Positions 19,101-29,462 of a stretch of DNA of 64,000 nt are shown here, in pieces. How positions within the stretch are numbered: the stretch's first letter is position 1; the number at the start of each line of letters is the position of its first letter. This DNA comes from Epithemia pelagica (taxonomy: Eukaryota > Bacillariophyta > Bacillariophyceae > Surirellales > Surirellaceae). The DNA is taken from the NCBI GenBank assembly GCA_946965045.2, contig OX337233.1, positions 3,348,001-3,412,000 of the forward strand, written 5' to 3'. The notes below the pieces were generated by a model. That model did not search any database. It worked only from the letters and a program-made list of their open reading frames with translations, and was not told where the DNA came from. Made by a program: the position numbers and the translations under genes.

Positions 19101-20664
19101 CAGTGGTATTGGCCATTGCTTCCATGGTCCCAAAATGCAACTTCCTGGACGTCGTTGCAAGGAAAGGAATGTTGTTGACGTGGAGAATATCAACAGTGAG
19201 TGTCACATCCTTGTGTTCTTCTTTGATCCGTGGTGGTACGGTCTGTGACGATTCAACCACAGGCGATTTACGACGAGTCGTCTTGCCCTTGAGACTTCCA
19301 AGGTCTGGCCCGTATATTTTCTCGGCCCTCTTGACGTCGTCCACAGTGATCGTTGTGTTAGGCAACAGATTGTTTCGTATGATGTGTACGAAATCACGCG
19401 TGGATGGACGACCTATCTTGGCCATTAATGATCGTGCCAGTTCAGCTCTATAGACTTCGTCTTGAGAATAAGCAGATTCATTATCATTAACCGTAGTGAT
19501 GAAACTACTCTGCATTCTTGACGTATCCATATAGAACAAACCGTCTTGACTTGGCAGGAATTGGTGTTTGAGTCGCCCTGAAGATCGGTCGAAGAGATTG
19601 AATGTGTTCCCGTTATCGCTGTCATACTTGATTGAGAACCTTGTGCGTGCGTTATTGAGTGATATGATGTTGGCCGGCCCTTCCGGGTCATGCCAGACGA
19701 TGCCATATCCGGGGAGTAGGCCCTGTTTGGAGATCTGACGCCGCCCAGCGTGACTTTGGATCATGATTGGGCGCTCGGCTGTGTGAATATTCTTGAGGAG
19801 GGTGGAGTCTCGGATAATGTCTACAGTCGATTGGTTGTCGAGGAGTAGCCATTCTGGGGATATGCTAGCCTGTGAAGAAGAAGCAGAAAACGAATATTGA
19901 AGTGAGTTACAATGAGCGTCCTCAAGGCCGTTTGATTCATTGGTCTCATTCCATTCACCATTATTGTTAGTTCGTGTTTGATTTGATTCATGGCCACGTG
20001 ATTCTCCGTTGCCTGTGCTCGCTCTTTCTCGGCTATTGTTGCCATTCCCATTGCGACTCTGGGTTTGTCGTGAGTTCGCTGTCATGTGGCTGTCACCAGT
20101 CAATGTGGAAGCCGCTTGGCTTTCATTGCTGTTATCCAACTCTTGTGTATGGTATGCCATGCCAGTGGCATTCTCAGTCGGGGTCTGCTGATTTTGATTC
20201 GGTTGCTTCTGTTTACCTGTCATGCGGTTATCAAGAATTGCCCTTGCATCCGCCAGAGTGGCAGGATACACATCTTTGTGGCCGTCCAAAAACATGTTTT
20301 GCAAATGGGCCTCGTACTCGCGATGGCCACATGTTCGGATGAATCGGATTGCCACGCATCGCTCTTGTGCTTCTTCACGATCGATAGATGATGGAGGGTC
20401 CCTTCTGTTTTTCTTGGCTATCATCTCCACGAGATCTTTATCATACAACACCACACCGACCTCATTGAGAACTTTCACTTTTGCCCTAAACACTTCATAA
20501 TAGCTGTGTAGGGTTTGATTGTTTCTGCGTTTCACGCCATAAAACTCTTCTTTCAACTTGTCACGACCGACCAGTTTGTAGATTCGGCCGGAATCAAACG
20601 TGAAGGTTGTTTGTTTGATCAACTTGAGTAGAGCTACACCGTCCCTTTCATCGTTGATCGCTTC
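15961..20664 (-). CDS. Copia Gag(C-terminal)-Pol polyprotein (U2)
   Basis: About 1,567 codons, in the same frame as the preceding gag ORF and separated from it only by a TAG. Approximate positions after the TAG: rest of Gag 1-110; protease-like WLLLDNQSTVDI near 275; pre-integrase segment GRPS...IYGPD; integrase Asp in VDILHV near 490, LADGAF, and Glu of DIERYIRTVKER; acidic region with nine Gln; RT with VADIPGAF near 1,070 and HIDDLK near 1,170 (HIDD in place of YVDD); RNase H VDASF near 1,345, TECEL and HQDNQS. The stop is inside the 3' LTR. One U2-specific change, SLTECEL for SSTECEL, lies next to the RNase H Glu. Replicates the element through RNA and integrates the cDNA. Domains are uninterrupted, but the gag stop would block normal translation. 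Confidence 0.85.
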   Translation of the reverse strand, partial: EAINDERDGVALLKLIKQTTFTFDSGRIYKLVGRDKLKEEFYGVKRRNNQTLHSYYEVFRAKVKVLNEVGVVLYDKDLVEMIAKKNRRDPPSSIDREEAQERCVAIRFIRTCGHREYEAHLQNMFLDGHKDVYPATLADARAILDNRMTGKQKQPNQNQQTPTENATGMAYHTQELDNSNESQAASTLTGDSHMTANSRQTQSRNGNGNNSRERASTGNGESRGHESNQTRTNNNGEWNETNESNGLEDAHCNSLQYSFSASSSQASISPEWLLLDNQSTVDIIRDSTLLKNIHTAERPIMIQSHAGRRQISKQGLLPGYGIVWHDPEGPANIISLNNARTRFSIKYDSDNGNTFNLFDRSSGRLKHQFLPSQDGLFYMDTSRMQSSFITTVNDNESAYSQDEVYRAELARSLMAKIGRPSTRDFVHIIRNNLLPNTTITVDDVKRAEKIYGPDLGSLKGKTTRRKSPVVESSQTVPPRIKEEHKDVTLTVDILHVNNIPFLATTSRKLHFGTMEAMANTTDDDVMISLRKVVAIYRRGGLRPRMLLADGAFCSEKMKTELQLIGVLLNPTARDEHVGDIERYIRTVKERMRCVYNTLPFKEIPKVMIIEMAKFATFWLNSFPHRLGISQSESPRLLVTGEQVDFNKHCRFEFGQYVQCHEEHDNSMAPRTIGALALRPTGNRQGSYYFLSLVSGRVITRNHATVLPMPQEVIQRVHQLARAQNMQPGLAFGNRDNRILWMDQDNDLYNEEDDESYTNEEEEDIELRYDDAMIEDELVDAVHNPDYVDPGNGEPAINPMIGPDDQHMEIQGVGDPLDGELDDLNGPELEGVEADGELPIDPIPEDDVGAVPEEAVMDVEEDVEENGGELAGGEDMEEGQDIDANEVTEDNSESDPVHQQQQQQQQQHRYNLRPNRARSYAHRYGHSFACIDALKGGRYDGILRDGVLFLVASEVNQATPQMPMKKGIKLFGNKGVAAVKVEIQQLHDSGVLRAVHKTDLSWNEVQQALGYLMFLKRKRCGKIKGRGCADGRKQRAYIEKEDSASPTVATDSVFITAVIDALERRVVAVADIPGAFMHSDMDPGVYMRLTGLMAELLLEVDYEAYAPYLTYEKGEPVIYVEMLKALYGTLRAARLFWEKLTVVLKSWGFQINPYDSCVANKTINNKQCTVTWHIDDLKISHVDGTVVTKFIEDLKAEFGQLGEISVSEGTRHDYLGMFLDYGEDGVVQVDMRSYLDTILISLPKEWIGKARSPAAKHLYHTDPNSRKLNEEEADRFHSVTMQLAYMAQRGRPDIRTAVAFLSTRVMNPDVDDQRKLGRVLKYLQSTKDLILRLEGDGSGTLCWWVDASFATHPDMKGQTGGVMTMGKGAVMTASSKQKLVARSLTECELIGVHDVLPSMLWSQNFLRAQGHEVKNVVLHQDNQSSILLERNGRLSSSKRTKHINLRYFYITDCIRRKDVSVRFCPTDEMIADFFTKPLQGQAFYRLRDIIMNVVPSSKYHSSAQRSVLRICDQATSSSEQAATTESDSEAKDPNLNDEDAEAWTLVRRRGKSNIRQDEQASVHSKEIT

Positions 20665-21162
20665 CTATTCTGGTTTGGCTTGCAACTTGTCCTTCATGAG
20701 GGGCGTACATTGCCCGAGAATGACACTGAACAAGGAAGCGCGAAAGTTGCGATAGGCCTTCACTTGATCCTTTCTCGCCTTGTACTCCATTTTCCATTCT
20801 TCCATCTGAATGGGGTCTGTGGGATCATCTGGAACCTTTGCTTTCTCTGGATCTTTAAGTTCCAATTTCTCCAGCGCCTTTTGATACTCTAGGTTGTAGT
20901 AGTCGAATGATGTCCCCACGTAGCCCACTAACAACTCAACGTTGCGTAGGTAACGCTTCGACTGGGGATCTTCACTATAATCAAACACGCAATCTTTCAG
21001 CGATGGTTCTTGGCCCTGAAAGCGAGTGTTTGATTGTTGGCCTTGGTTTTTGCCACGACCTCCTCGTCCTCTGCCTCCATTGGATCGACCGCCCGTTTGA
21101 TTACCTCGTCCGCCGCTTGATTCTGCTCCATCCGGCCGAGGGCCGTTCCCACCAGTCGACAT
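20665..21162 (-). CDS. Copia gag, N-terminal part ending in TAG (U2)
   Basis: 165 residues from ATG 21162: an Arg/Gly-rich start (GGRGNQTGGRSNGGRGRG) then a helical copia Gag core (SFDYYNLEYQKALEKLEL, RNFRASLFSVILGQCTPL). It ends KPE-TAG in the middle of what should be Gag; the same frame continues after the stop with DGVALLKLIKQTTFTFDSGR. Either readthrough of the TAG makes Gag-Pol or the element is defective. The ATG begins one base after the stop of ORF1 (TAAGATG). Confidence 0.75.
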   Translation of the reverse strand: MSTGGNGPRPDGAESSGGRGNQTGGRSNGGRGRGGRGKNQGQQSNTRFQGQEPSLKDCVFDYSEDPQSKRYLRNVELLVGYVGTSFDYYNLEYQKALEKLELKDPEKAKVPDDPTDPIQMEEWKMEYKARKDQVKAYRNFRASLFSVILGQCTPLMKDKLQAKPE

Positions 21163-21163
21163 C

Positions 21164-21835
21164 TTATTCGATCACAGCTAGGCTGTCTCGGTGTCGACGA
21201 TGTTCTTCGTGTTTCCCAGTAGATGGATTCCAAATGCGTATAAAGTGGTAGAAACTACCGTGTCGCGATATGACTCCTTCAAGATAGGTGGTGGAGGTTT
21301 GATTCTTCAACTTGAGGGGATTGAGTACCCACACTCTAGTTCCAATTGGAATCCACCTTATGGGGCTGTTTCTTTGCGATGCGATTGAAGGAGGCTGTGG
21401 GACTTGCACTGGATGACTTGTTTGAGATTGAGGCGTACTGTTTTGGGATCTTGGTCCAGCTGTCTGTTTTACCTCTGGTTCGGGCGTTGCCTGTCTTGAT
21501 GGTTGCGGTGGATCCGGTGTAGTTGACCGGGGTTCTGGGACAGGTGTCTTGTCCTTGTCAAGGAATTGGATTTCTCTCAACAAGCTGTCACGTTTTGCCT
21601 GAGCTTTTTCAAACACAAGTTGCTTCCGAATCTCACACTCGTCGTATGCGTTGTCACGATCCATTTCTCGTTGACGCTCAAGAGCCGCCACCGTTTGACG
21701 GTGTTGAGCTTCTCTTCTTCGGTATTCTTGTTGAAAGCGCTCTTCAATTGAGTGTACTTCTTCTTGTTCCTCGAGAGTCAGCTGAGCCAATTGAGCCAAT
21801 ATATCTTGCCAACGCGCTTCAAGTCTCTCGCTCAT
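21164..21835 (-). CDS. Extra ORF1 upstream of copia gag (U2)
   Basis: 223 residues, starting 61 bases inside the 5' LTR boundary. Residues 1-95 are charged and likely coiled coil (QLTLEEQEEVHSIEERFQQE). A Pro/Ser/Thr-rich stretch follows, then a small strand-rich C-terminal domain (IPIGTRVWVLNPLKLKNQT, GSFYHFIRIWNPSTGKHEE) that could be a Tudor/SH3-like barrel. Not part of standard copia gag-pol. The TAAGATG link to gag suggests termination-reinitiation. Open in both copies. Confidence 0.65.
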   Translation of the reverse strand: MSERLEARWQDILAQLAQLTLEEQEEVHSIEERFQQEYRRREAQHRQTVAALERQREMDRDNAYDECEIRKQLVFEKAQAKRDSLLREIQFLDKDKTPVPEPRSTTPDPPQPSRQATPEPEVKQTAGPRSQNSTPQSQTSHPVQVPQPPSIASQRNSPIRWIPIGTRVWVLNPLKLKNQTSTTYLEGVISRHGSFYHFIRIWNPSTGKHEEHRRHRDSLAVIE

Positions 21836-21895
21836 ATACCGTAGTTCCCTTCACAGTCTGTGATACGATATAATGCTTTATTTCTAAGGAGATTA

Positions 21896-22138
21896 TGTTG
21901 AAACTCAAACAAGCCGTGCCGTAAAAGCAACTCTTTATAGGCTTATCGGACTACGTAATCTCCTTAGAATGAACACTTGCTTGTTCATCTTGCCTAATGT
22001 TGCTTTTGCCACGTCGACGGACTAAAGTCCATGCTTCGGCATCTTCATCATTCAAGTTTGGATCCTTAGCTTCCGAATCACTCTCTGTAGTCGCGGCTTG
22101 CTCGCTGCTACTCGTCGCCTGGTCACATATCGTCAACA
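21896..22138 (-). repeat. 5' LTR of U2 copia
   Basis: 243 bp, identical to the other LTR except for one base (ATCGTCAACA here, ATCCTCAACA at 16139-16148). It still encodes the Pol tail sequence. Confidence 0.95.
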
Positions 22139-22143
22139 TTGCT
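22139..22143. repeat. Target-site duplication TTGCT, right (U2 copia)
   Basis: Second copy of the 5-bp duplication, followed by ACGGAGTATATG as in the empty U1 site. Confidence 0.95.
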
Positions 22144-22508
22144 ACGGAGTATATGATTTGATATCGGCAATCGGAAGCCTAGTTTGAGAAGTCAGACGGG
22201 ACCCGAGTCCCGTACAAAAGTCGTTCAGTCGTGGTACACGTTTCTAATCACGACTTTGACGCGACTTCTTTCAATTTCTGTCGTATCTTCCGCTCCGTTT
22301 TGTGAGAATGCCATGGCTCGTGTACCAGCTTGGGGTGTTTGGTACCGGGTATGGGCCGAAATGGCAGTCGAGTAGCATTGCAAGCTGGGTGGACGGGGGA
22401 AGCGGAAGCTTGGTCCCATGGTCGTGGTTAAGCGGCTCATTCGGGTGGTGGGTGGTGGTGATGTGATTGTTTGTGTGCACTTGGTGGGACTGTGGACCTG
22501 CATGCACA

Positions 22509-22626
22509 AGACCAATTTGTGAGAGAGTCCAACTCAACAAAAGTGAAAAAACGATACAGAGCGTTACAATAGACTGTTCATCGGTTTTTCGGTTTTGTTG
22601 AGTGATGCGCTCTCACAAATTGGTCT
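22509..22626. repeat. Hairpin with 34-nt arms (U2)
   Basis: Copy of 6483-6600 with one loop change. The 10 bp missing from U1 further upstream are present here, giving the perfect 7-bp stem ACGGGAC/GTCCCGT near 22196-22213. Confidence 0.8.
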
Positions 22627-22633
22627 TTCTGCG

Positions 22634-23038
22634 AGTCCCACGCTCTGACTTTGCTTCATGTTGCAGCTCCGGGTTTATTGTCTCTATGAGAGAAGCGACA
22701 ATGACAATAGGTCTACATACTTTCATACTTTTTCACCCATGAACCTGTATTTTATAGTCGTCTACATGGCTATCCTCGTTTCCGTTCCTTTGGACTCTGT
22801 CTTGGACTCTGTCTCGGTTGTGCCTCTCTCATCGAGGGAGTATGCACAAGTTTGTTGGTCATCGTGTACGCCATATCTTCGGATGGGACCTTTCCTTCGG
22901 TTCCAACTCTGTGACGCTTGAAACCCGTCGTCGTTAATACCCCAGGCAAAGCAAAAGAGACACAGGATCCTGTCACAAGACCATTCCATCTCGCCGCGCC
23001 ACCCAACCTGAATCTTCACATGGAATGTTTTGGATCAT
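22634..23038. repeat. Left inverted-repeat arm (U2)
   Basis: Copy of 6608-7012; partner arm 25157-25556. Confidence 0.85.
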
Positions 23039-23242
23039 CTGCCAGATGTTGGGTGTGCCTACTTGTGGCGATTTAACGACTACCGTTACACGACAAAGTG
23101 CTTGAGACGGGCATACGGTCAGACGGTCGTCAGAATGAATTTGCCCGAAAGAGACATCTATCGACCCGTGTGGCTTGCCATTTGCCATTGTACAAGTATT
23201 GTATGATATCTAACGTGGACCCATTCTCTTCTCTTGTCCACA

Positions 23243-24691
23243 ATGACGAGAATTAAGAGGAAGTACACGTCGACAATCCCAACGTTGGGCGAGGGAATTC
23301 CCCGGCTGAAGAGACTCGTCTCGGAGACGGGCCCTTCCATCCCTACGGACGAGGAACATGAGAAAGTTGCGTTTCGCGTGCGCGACTTTGGGCTGTTAGG
23401 GCAGGAGACGTTCAGCGAAATCAAGGACTTTCGCACGAAGCTGGAGGTGATAGACGGGCGAATTACGTACGTCACAGAGAACGACATTGCTTTAACCGTT
23501 CGGAGCTTCGTTGCATCGATCGTCGATGCGCTTGGTCTAAGCGGCGATATCAAGGTCTACACCGAGATTGGCGTGTTTAAGCTTCGTCCAGACTTGTGGG
23601 TCGTGACTCTTCATGCAATGCCTATCGGTGTCATTGAAGTAAAAAAACCAGACATTTTGGGAAACGAAACTGCTCTGGACCACCCAAACGTACTCGGAGA
23701 ACTATACGACTTCATGAAGCACCTGCCCAACTTTTATGGCGTATCCCCTGCATTTGGAATTGTAACGAATCTCAACGCGTGGCGTATCGCCTGGTTCCCA
23801 GACGCCGAAACGGACCGTTTTGCTGCGGAGGAAGAGGAGGTAGAAGAAGACCATGTCGATGCGCTTATCTCGCAAGTTCCTAGTGATAGCGTACTGTCTA
23901 TCGCCTCGCACCAAATCGATAATGATGGCAAGGATGACGATGTTGACGGCGATGATGTGAAGTGCACGGGTGACGAAAAACCCACCGATCGGGTATTGCA
24001 TGTCTCAAGAATCTTTCACAAGAATGAAAACGATAGCGTCGCCGTCAAAGCTATTGCGGCTGCTCTTCTGAAAATGTCGAAAGCCGAAAGGCGGCCGTAC
24101 GGCGATCCTTTTCAAGATCTTGACAAGCGCTCGTTACTGAAATTCGAGAAAGGAGACAACGCGTCTGTGTTTTGGACTCGTCTGACGCTTACCAATGGTC
24201 CCCAATGGGACAGAGTAGCTAACCCCAAGAGATGGCTCATCGCAATAGATGACCTTGGATATGGAGCCCACGGACGAGTTTGGTTGTGTTGCTCGAGCGG
24301 TGGCGCAGTCTGTGTGTTGAAGTTCGCACTCGATGGAAATGCGGCATCGCTAGATAAAGAAAAGGAAGTTTGGCAGAAAGTGTACCCTGCACAAATCAAA
24401 GTTCATCGGGAGAACTGGTGTGGTGAGCCCGCCCTTCGAATGCCACACTTTGCGAAAGTTGCGGAAGCCGACCGAAACGACTTTGTCCCACAGGTAAAGG
24501 CAACCTTAATGGCTAACTTTCACAACAGAGGCATTGTTCATAAAGATGTGTCTTGGAGAAACATTGGGCAGTACGTAACAATCGCTGGCACCCCGAAGGC
24601 CATAGTCTTCGACATGGGGAGTGTGAGAGATCTGCAAGACGGTGAGGGAGAAGAATGGGTAACGGAGGCCTGCGACAAATTGATAGAGTAA
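23243..24691 (+). CDS. Crinkler-like nuclease/kinase protein (U2)
   Basis: 482 residues, open throughout. Differs from U1 by Thr to Lys (FRTKLEV) and by Ala to Gly in the acidic linker (KCTGDEKP). PD...EVKKP and HKDVSWRN motifs are intact. The complete left arm and upstream region are present. Confidence 0.7.
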   Translation: MTRIKRKYTSTIPTLGEGIPRLKRLVSETGPSIPTDEEHEKVAFRVRDFGLLGQETFSEIKDFRTKLEVIDGRITYVTENDIALTVRSFVASIVDALGLSGDIKVYTEIGVFKLRPDLWVVTLHAMPIGVIEVKKPDILGNETALDHPNVLGELYDFMKHLPNFYGVSPAFGIVTNLNAWRIAWFPDAETDRFAAEEEEVEEDHVDALISQVPSDSVLSIASHQIDNDGKDDDVDGDDVKCTGDEKPTDRVLHVSRIFHKNENDSVAVKAIAAALLKMSKAERRPYGDPFQDLDKRSLLKFEKGDNASVFWTRLTLTNGPQWDRVANPKRWLIAIDDLGYGAHGRVWLCCSSGGAVCVLKFALDGNAASLDKEKEVWQKVYPAQIKVHRENWCGEPALRMPHFAKVAEADRNDFVPQVKATLMANFHNRGIVHKDVSWRNIGQYVTIAGTPKAIVFDMGSVRDLQDGEGEEWVTEACDKLIE

Positions 24692-24706
24692 CACGGACTT
24701 TGATTT

Positions 24707-24910
24707 CGGTACGATTCGGTTCAATATCCCAGTCACGTTCCCATTTCAGAGCAGTCACAAAACTTGATTGAGAGTATGTTGCATTCGGATCCCAAACAGC
24801 GACCGTCGTTGGAGTAAGTTGCCAATCATCCATTCTTGTTTCATCGTTGCATCCCACAGTCGGCGCCATTGATGGCGTTACAAGCACCACCGACCTGGAC
24901 GTTTGACGAT
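24707..24910 (+). pseudogene. Polo-like-kinase C-lobe fragment (U2)
   Basis: Copy of 8681-8884 with the same TAA (LE-stop), followed by VANHPF in place of IANHPF. Confidence 0.6.
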
Positions 24911-24977
24911 CGTAAGTTTCTTTAATAGCATGATCGGGTTGCTTCAGTTCCTCTCATCTCACCCGCTCTCCTTCTAG

Positions 24978-25078
24978 ATGTTCGCCGATATTGTCGGATT
25001 CACTGCATGGAGTTCAGCCCGAGAGCCCAAACAAGTTTTTCTTTTATCGGAGACAATCTATCAAGAGTTTGACCCCAT
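24978..25078 (+). pseudogene. Cyclase exon-4 fragment (U2)
   Basis: Encodes the start of a cyclase catalytic domain (MFADIVGFTAWSSARE) with acceptor and donor retained; copy of 8952-9052. Confidence 0.8.
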
Positions 25079-25156
25079 GTGAGTACAACATGTATGCATA
25101 GGCCCTCACCTTCATGATATTTCAACAGCTCACACAGTTGGTGGATTTTGATCCAA

Positions 25157-25556
25157 AATATCCGGTTTCCTTCCATGTCAAGATTCAGGTTGGGTGTCGC
25201 GGCGAGATGGAATGGTCTTGAGACAGGAGTCTGTGTCTCTTTTGCTTTGCCTAGGGTACTACCTAGTTACGACGGGGTTCAAGCGTCACGGTTTTGGAAC
25301 CGAAGGGAAGGTCCCATCCGGAGATATGGCGTACACGATGACCAACAAACTTGTGCATGCTCCCTCGATGAGAGAGGCACAACCGAGACAGAGTCCAAAG
25401 GAACGGAAACGAGGATAGCCATGTTGTAGACGACTATAAAATACAGGTGCATGGATCAAAAAGTATCTAGTAGACCTATTGTCATTGTCGCTTCTCTCAT
25501 AGACACCAAAAACCCTGAGCTGCAATATGAAGCAATGCCAGAGTTGGAACTCCAGG
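25157..25556. repeat. Right inverted-repeat arm (U2)
   Basis: Copy of 9131-9530. Confidence 0.85.
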
Positions 25557-25612
25557 CAGCGTTGGATTTTGAAATAGAAATAGAAATGAGAAGGTCTATG
25601 CAACGGATCTAA
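25451..25612 (+). CDS. 53-residue ORF (U2)
   Basis: Same frame as 9425-9586 with Val to Ile (ASLIDTKNP). Function unknown; possibly a terminal-exon remnant. Confidence 0.3.
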   Translation: MDQKVSSRPIVIVASLIDTKNPELQYEAMPELELQAALDFEIEIEMRRSMQRI

Positions 25613-26225
25613 AAGCTATACTATGTAATATCGATTGCCACATAACTGGAAAAGGGGCCCCCTCTTTTTCTCTTCGTCTCTCCCCGAGACAGACTCCCAC
25701 ATTTTTGTCAAACACTCCACAAAAAAAAAAAAGCGACGCGTCTAGATGTCTATCATATGTAATAGACGATGGACTTGAAGTTTCACATGCTTGCCTCTCT
25801 AGACCACCCTTAATAGTCCCATCCATCCTTCTATTATCCATCCTTCTATTATTCGAAAAAGGTTGTTGATTGAACATCCATCGTGGCCAAAGTGCACCAG
25901 CATTAAGAAATTGGAGTTTGTGTTTTGACGAATCAATCACGCATATCTCGTTTGTGTTTGCTACGTTTGAGAGAGTGAAGAAAAGCCAAACACACCCGAA
26001 CGAGAAATCACTGCTTGCCATCACGACAGTCACATCTATTTACAAAACCAAGTATAAAGACCTTAGACTCTACCTCTGCGATTGACACACCCACTCTCCC
26101 CCAGACTTGTGAACTTTCTCCTCTCTCCATTGATTTTCATTGAACGAAACCATTACAGAATGAAGGCTTTGGGTGTGACTCCAAAACCAGTTGGAAAGGA
26201 CGACACACTCTAATTGTCGTCCGCC

Positions 26226-27626
26226 ATGGACTCGCAATTGGATTTGACGGCCTCTTCGTCATCCGAACTCTTTGTTGCTTCTCGATCGGAATTTCAACAA
26301 GTGGTGCAAAAGTACAAGGCCATTTTGGATATACCTCGCAACGAAACCGATGGTACCTTGAATGAAACCGAAGCCTTGGCACGCATTGAAGACCTGTTCG
26401 ATCCTGACTTTGTCCGTCATAGCGAAGGTGATACGGACGCCAATTTGTGTGATTTCAAGTCCGAATTGTTGCAATTGGGTCGTTATCCGTCTTTGCATTT
26501 CAAATTGTTTCGATACAAACAAGTGGCGGCCGGCATTATGGATTATTATTTGCGCTTTTCGACGTAAGACAAGCAATTTGTCATCAAGGGTCTGGCCTAC
26601 TTTCGCAAGGCTCGAATTTACAAGACCGAAGTCACACGGACGGCCTACGATAAAGTGTCGGGACAAAAATCGGCCACCCAAGAAACGCCCCTGACCCGAG
26701 ACCGGACCGAACGACAATTTGGCTGTCGCATTTATGAATTGCCGTCCATGGTTCATGGACAATTGTTGGGGGTCGGTGGTAACATGTTGCCCGTCGAAGA
26801 AAAGTATGAACTCTTGCGCATCTTTTTGGTCTACGATAACAAACAACATCCAACTGACAATGACAGTGGTGTTCGCAATAGCAGTGGTGGTGGTGGTGGT
26901 TGGAACAAAATGTTGAATTTCTGGCGAGACCAGTATTCGTTGCGACTGGTGGACAGTAAAGATCAACCTTACGTCAAGGGTGCCAGTATTACCTTTTCGC
27001 GACGTGCCTGTGGATCTCGACGCATGATTTTGTGGAACGAGCGTAAGGAACCTCTGGCCTTGGCCTATCGACACAAGAAGCACGGATTTTGGAGTATTTG
27101 TGGAACACGGCCCTTGATTCCCGGTCCTCATCACTATTCGGAACCCAAATTAGAAGATGTGGGAGAGTCCAATGTCGTGGCCTTTTATCCCTGGTTTCGC
27201 ATCAAGTTGGTCCACACGTCGGCAGGACGGTTGTACTTTGGCGAAGTTCTTACGTTTGATGTGGAGGGGACCGAACGAGACGAGTCGTCGTCTGCGGAAA
27301 CAATGACAGCGACACCCGCGGAGGAGCATGCCAGTCCTACCACCCAAGTGACTCCCAGCGCCACGACTGCCCGGGTGGACTTTGAACCGATTTACAAAGT
27401 GACGGAAACCCGTGACAGTCAGGAACGGATTGTGACCATTTGTGATTATTACAAGTCCAAGGATCATTTGGGTATTGTCAAATCCAGTTACAATCCACAT
27501 CGTCGACTCACACAACTTATTCACAAAGAAAAAGAAGCGAGGCGCGTTCAAGTCGATGTCGCTCCGGGAGTGGATCCGGCCTTGATTCTGTGTATTGCCT
27601 CGTGTTTGGAAATGATGGAACTCTAG
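26226..27626 (+). pseudogene. Tubby/LURP-one-like gene with nonsense codon (U2)
   Basis: Copy of 10201-11601. CAA has become TAA at 26565-26567 (FSTQDK to FST-stop), which cuts the product to 113 residues, before the Tubby-like C-terminal region. The rest of the frame is otherwise open. Confidence 0.8.
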
Positions 27627-28262
27627 TACTCTCCTCTGAGTACAGTGGACCAAAAATCAAACGTACGCCGCCACAGGCTACAAGGTTGCTTTGTCTCCTC
27701 TCCCAGTTCTAAACCCCATTCAATCATGAAGCTGCTTCGAACACAGTAGCAAATTGAGCAATTCACACGACCAACATGCTCTTTTGCATGTCTGTGATAC
27801 ACTTAAAATGAAATGGCCTCACACATTTCGAGATCTGTTGGACACCTTGGGATCTGTTGGAGAGGAAGAAATCCTAACTGAAGCAGTATACCCTCTAGAC
27901 AAGCGTGGATATCGCCCTTTGCACAGTATACACGGATAATGTTAGTAGTCGCCTCAGAGGGGATCATTCCCCCTGACCGGAAACTTTGTCACCGAGATTA
28001 CTCTTCCTCCAAGGCCTCTATCTCTTCCTTTCGTATAGTGTAGACAATCGTAGAGAATGAGAGACACATCGTTTGGTCGGCCGGCTCCCAAACCAAAAAT
28101 ACCTACGGTAGAATAAGGAAGAAAAAACGAGATAGATGACTTTATCTTATGCCATGAGCAGTGTTCTATTCGTAGTGGGGCCTTCTCGAGAGCAATCATA
28201 CGAGCAAAACATGCACTGTTCTTGTCCACAAGACACCCAACGTAATGAAACTTCCACATACA

Positions 28263-29462
28263 CTATTCATATTGTTTTGGCCGAGTAGGGGCCTTGCCGA
28301 GAGTCAACATACGAGCAAAACATACACTGTTCTTGTCCACAAGAGGAAGCGTTTCAACCACATTTTCCTCTTCAAAGCATGCAAAAGTTGCAATGCCATT
28401 CGAAATGGCAATCACGCTACACATGAACCGTCCAACCCTTAGTTCTGGGAGCTGCCATACCAGGTTCCGTTGCGTGTCCAAAACTTCCACAGAACGCATG
28501 TACTCGTCTTCATCTCCTTCTCCACCAACCACAACGAGACAAGATCCGACTCGGACCATACCATGACCATGTCGAGCATTGCCAAGAACCAGATCCTTGT
28601 GCATCTTCCAGAACTGGTTTGTGAACGGGAGTGCTGATGTTGCATTTTGGGGTCCTTTGTTTTTGCTCCAGTCATTAAATTCGAGGTACTCCACAGAGTC
28701 CATGTAGTCGAGCTCTTCTCCACCCATTCCGCCTCCCACATAGACACGTTGACCAACCACACCCATTCCAAAGTCCCTTCGAGCCACATTCAATGGTGGC
28801 CCGGATATAATGACGCATTGACTTTCGGAGCAGGTGTCGAGAATATCGACAGATGCGAGAGCCTTTTCAACAGCACTTCCACCCGCCACAACAATGAATC
28901 TGTCCTGTACAACGGCTGCGGCGTGTCCCCATTTTCTGCTGGACAAGCGACACTCTAAAGTCTTCCAGCATTTGATCGTGCCATTTTTGTTGGACCGTTG
29001 CAAATCATTGATGTCAATCTTTTCAATCGTATCCAAAGCTTGGTGGCCATTTCAAGTGTCTGCGGTTTGTTGTCCACCAATGGCGTACAAAGATCCATTG
29101 CACACCACAGCTGCAGCGTAATGTCTATTTTCGTTCATGGACGGAGCTTCTCGCCAGGCCATTGGAGTCGTTTCATCATCATCATCATGGTCCAGTAGAT
29201 TCACCCAAAGAACCCCATAGGTGAAAGTCAATTCATTCCGCCAACAACCTCCCATTACAACCAAGATCCGTCCTTGATTCTTATTGTCGGGGCGATGGAT
29301 CACAACCGATGCATGTCCGTCGCCCAAATCGATTGGCAAGAGAGGCCATGGAGCTGTCCGCCAGGGTGTTGCGTCGTCTTGTTCTTCTTCTCCTGGATTA
29401 TTGCTGTGGAGGTTTGTAAAAACCAGTCCAGACATCTGCGCTTCTTGTTGGACGTTGTTCAT
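28263..29462 (-). pseudogene. Kelch A with in-frame TGA (U2)
   Basis: Copy of 12238-13437 with the same TGA between the QQTADT and NGHQALD segments. Here GGSAVEKALAS replaces GGSAVQKALAS of U1. Confidence 0.75.

Larger units (their letters stand above)
15906..22138 (-). mobile_element. Complete Ty1/copia LTR retrotransposon (U2), diatom CoDi-like
   Basis: 6,233 bp between TTGCT target duplications. LTRs of 243 bp (15906-16148 and 21896-22138) start TGTTGA and end TCAACA and differ at one base, so insertion was recent. On the minus strand the order is 5' LTR, ORF1, gag, pol (protease, integrase, RT, RNase H), 3' LTR. Integrase before RT identifies copia. A purine stretch (AAAGGAGTG) precedes the 3' LTR. 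No initiator-Met primer-binding site is seen after the 5' LTR. Confidence 0.95.
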
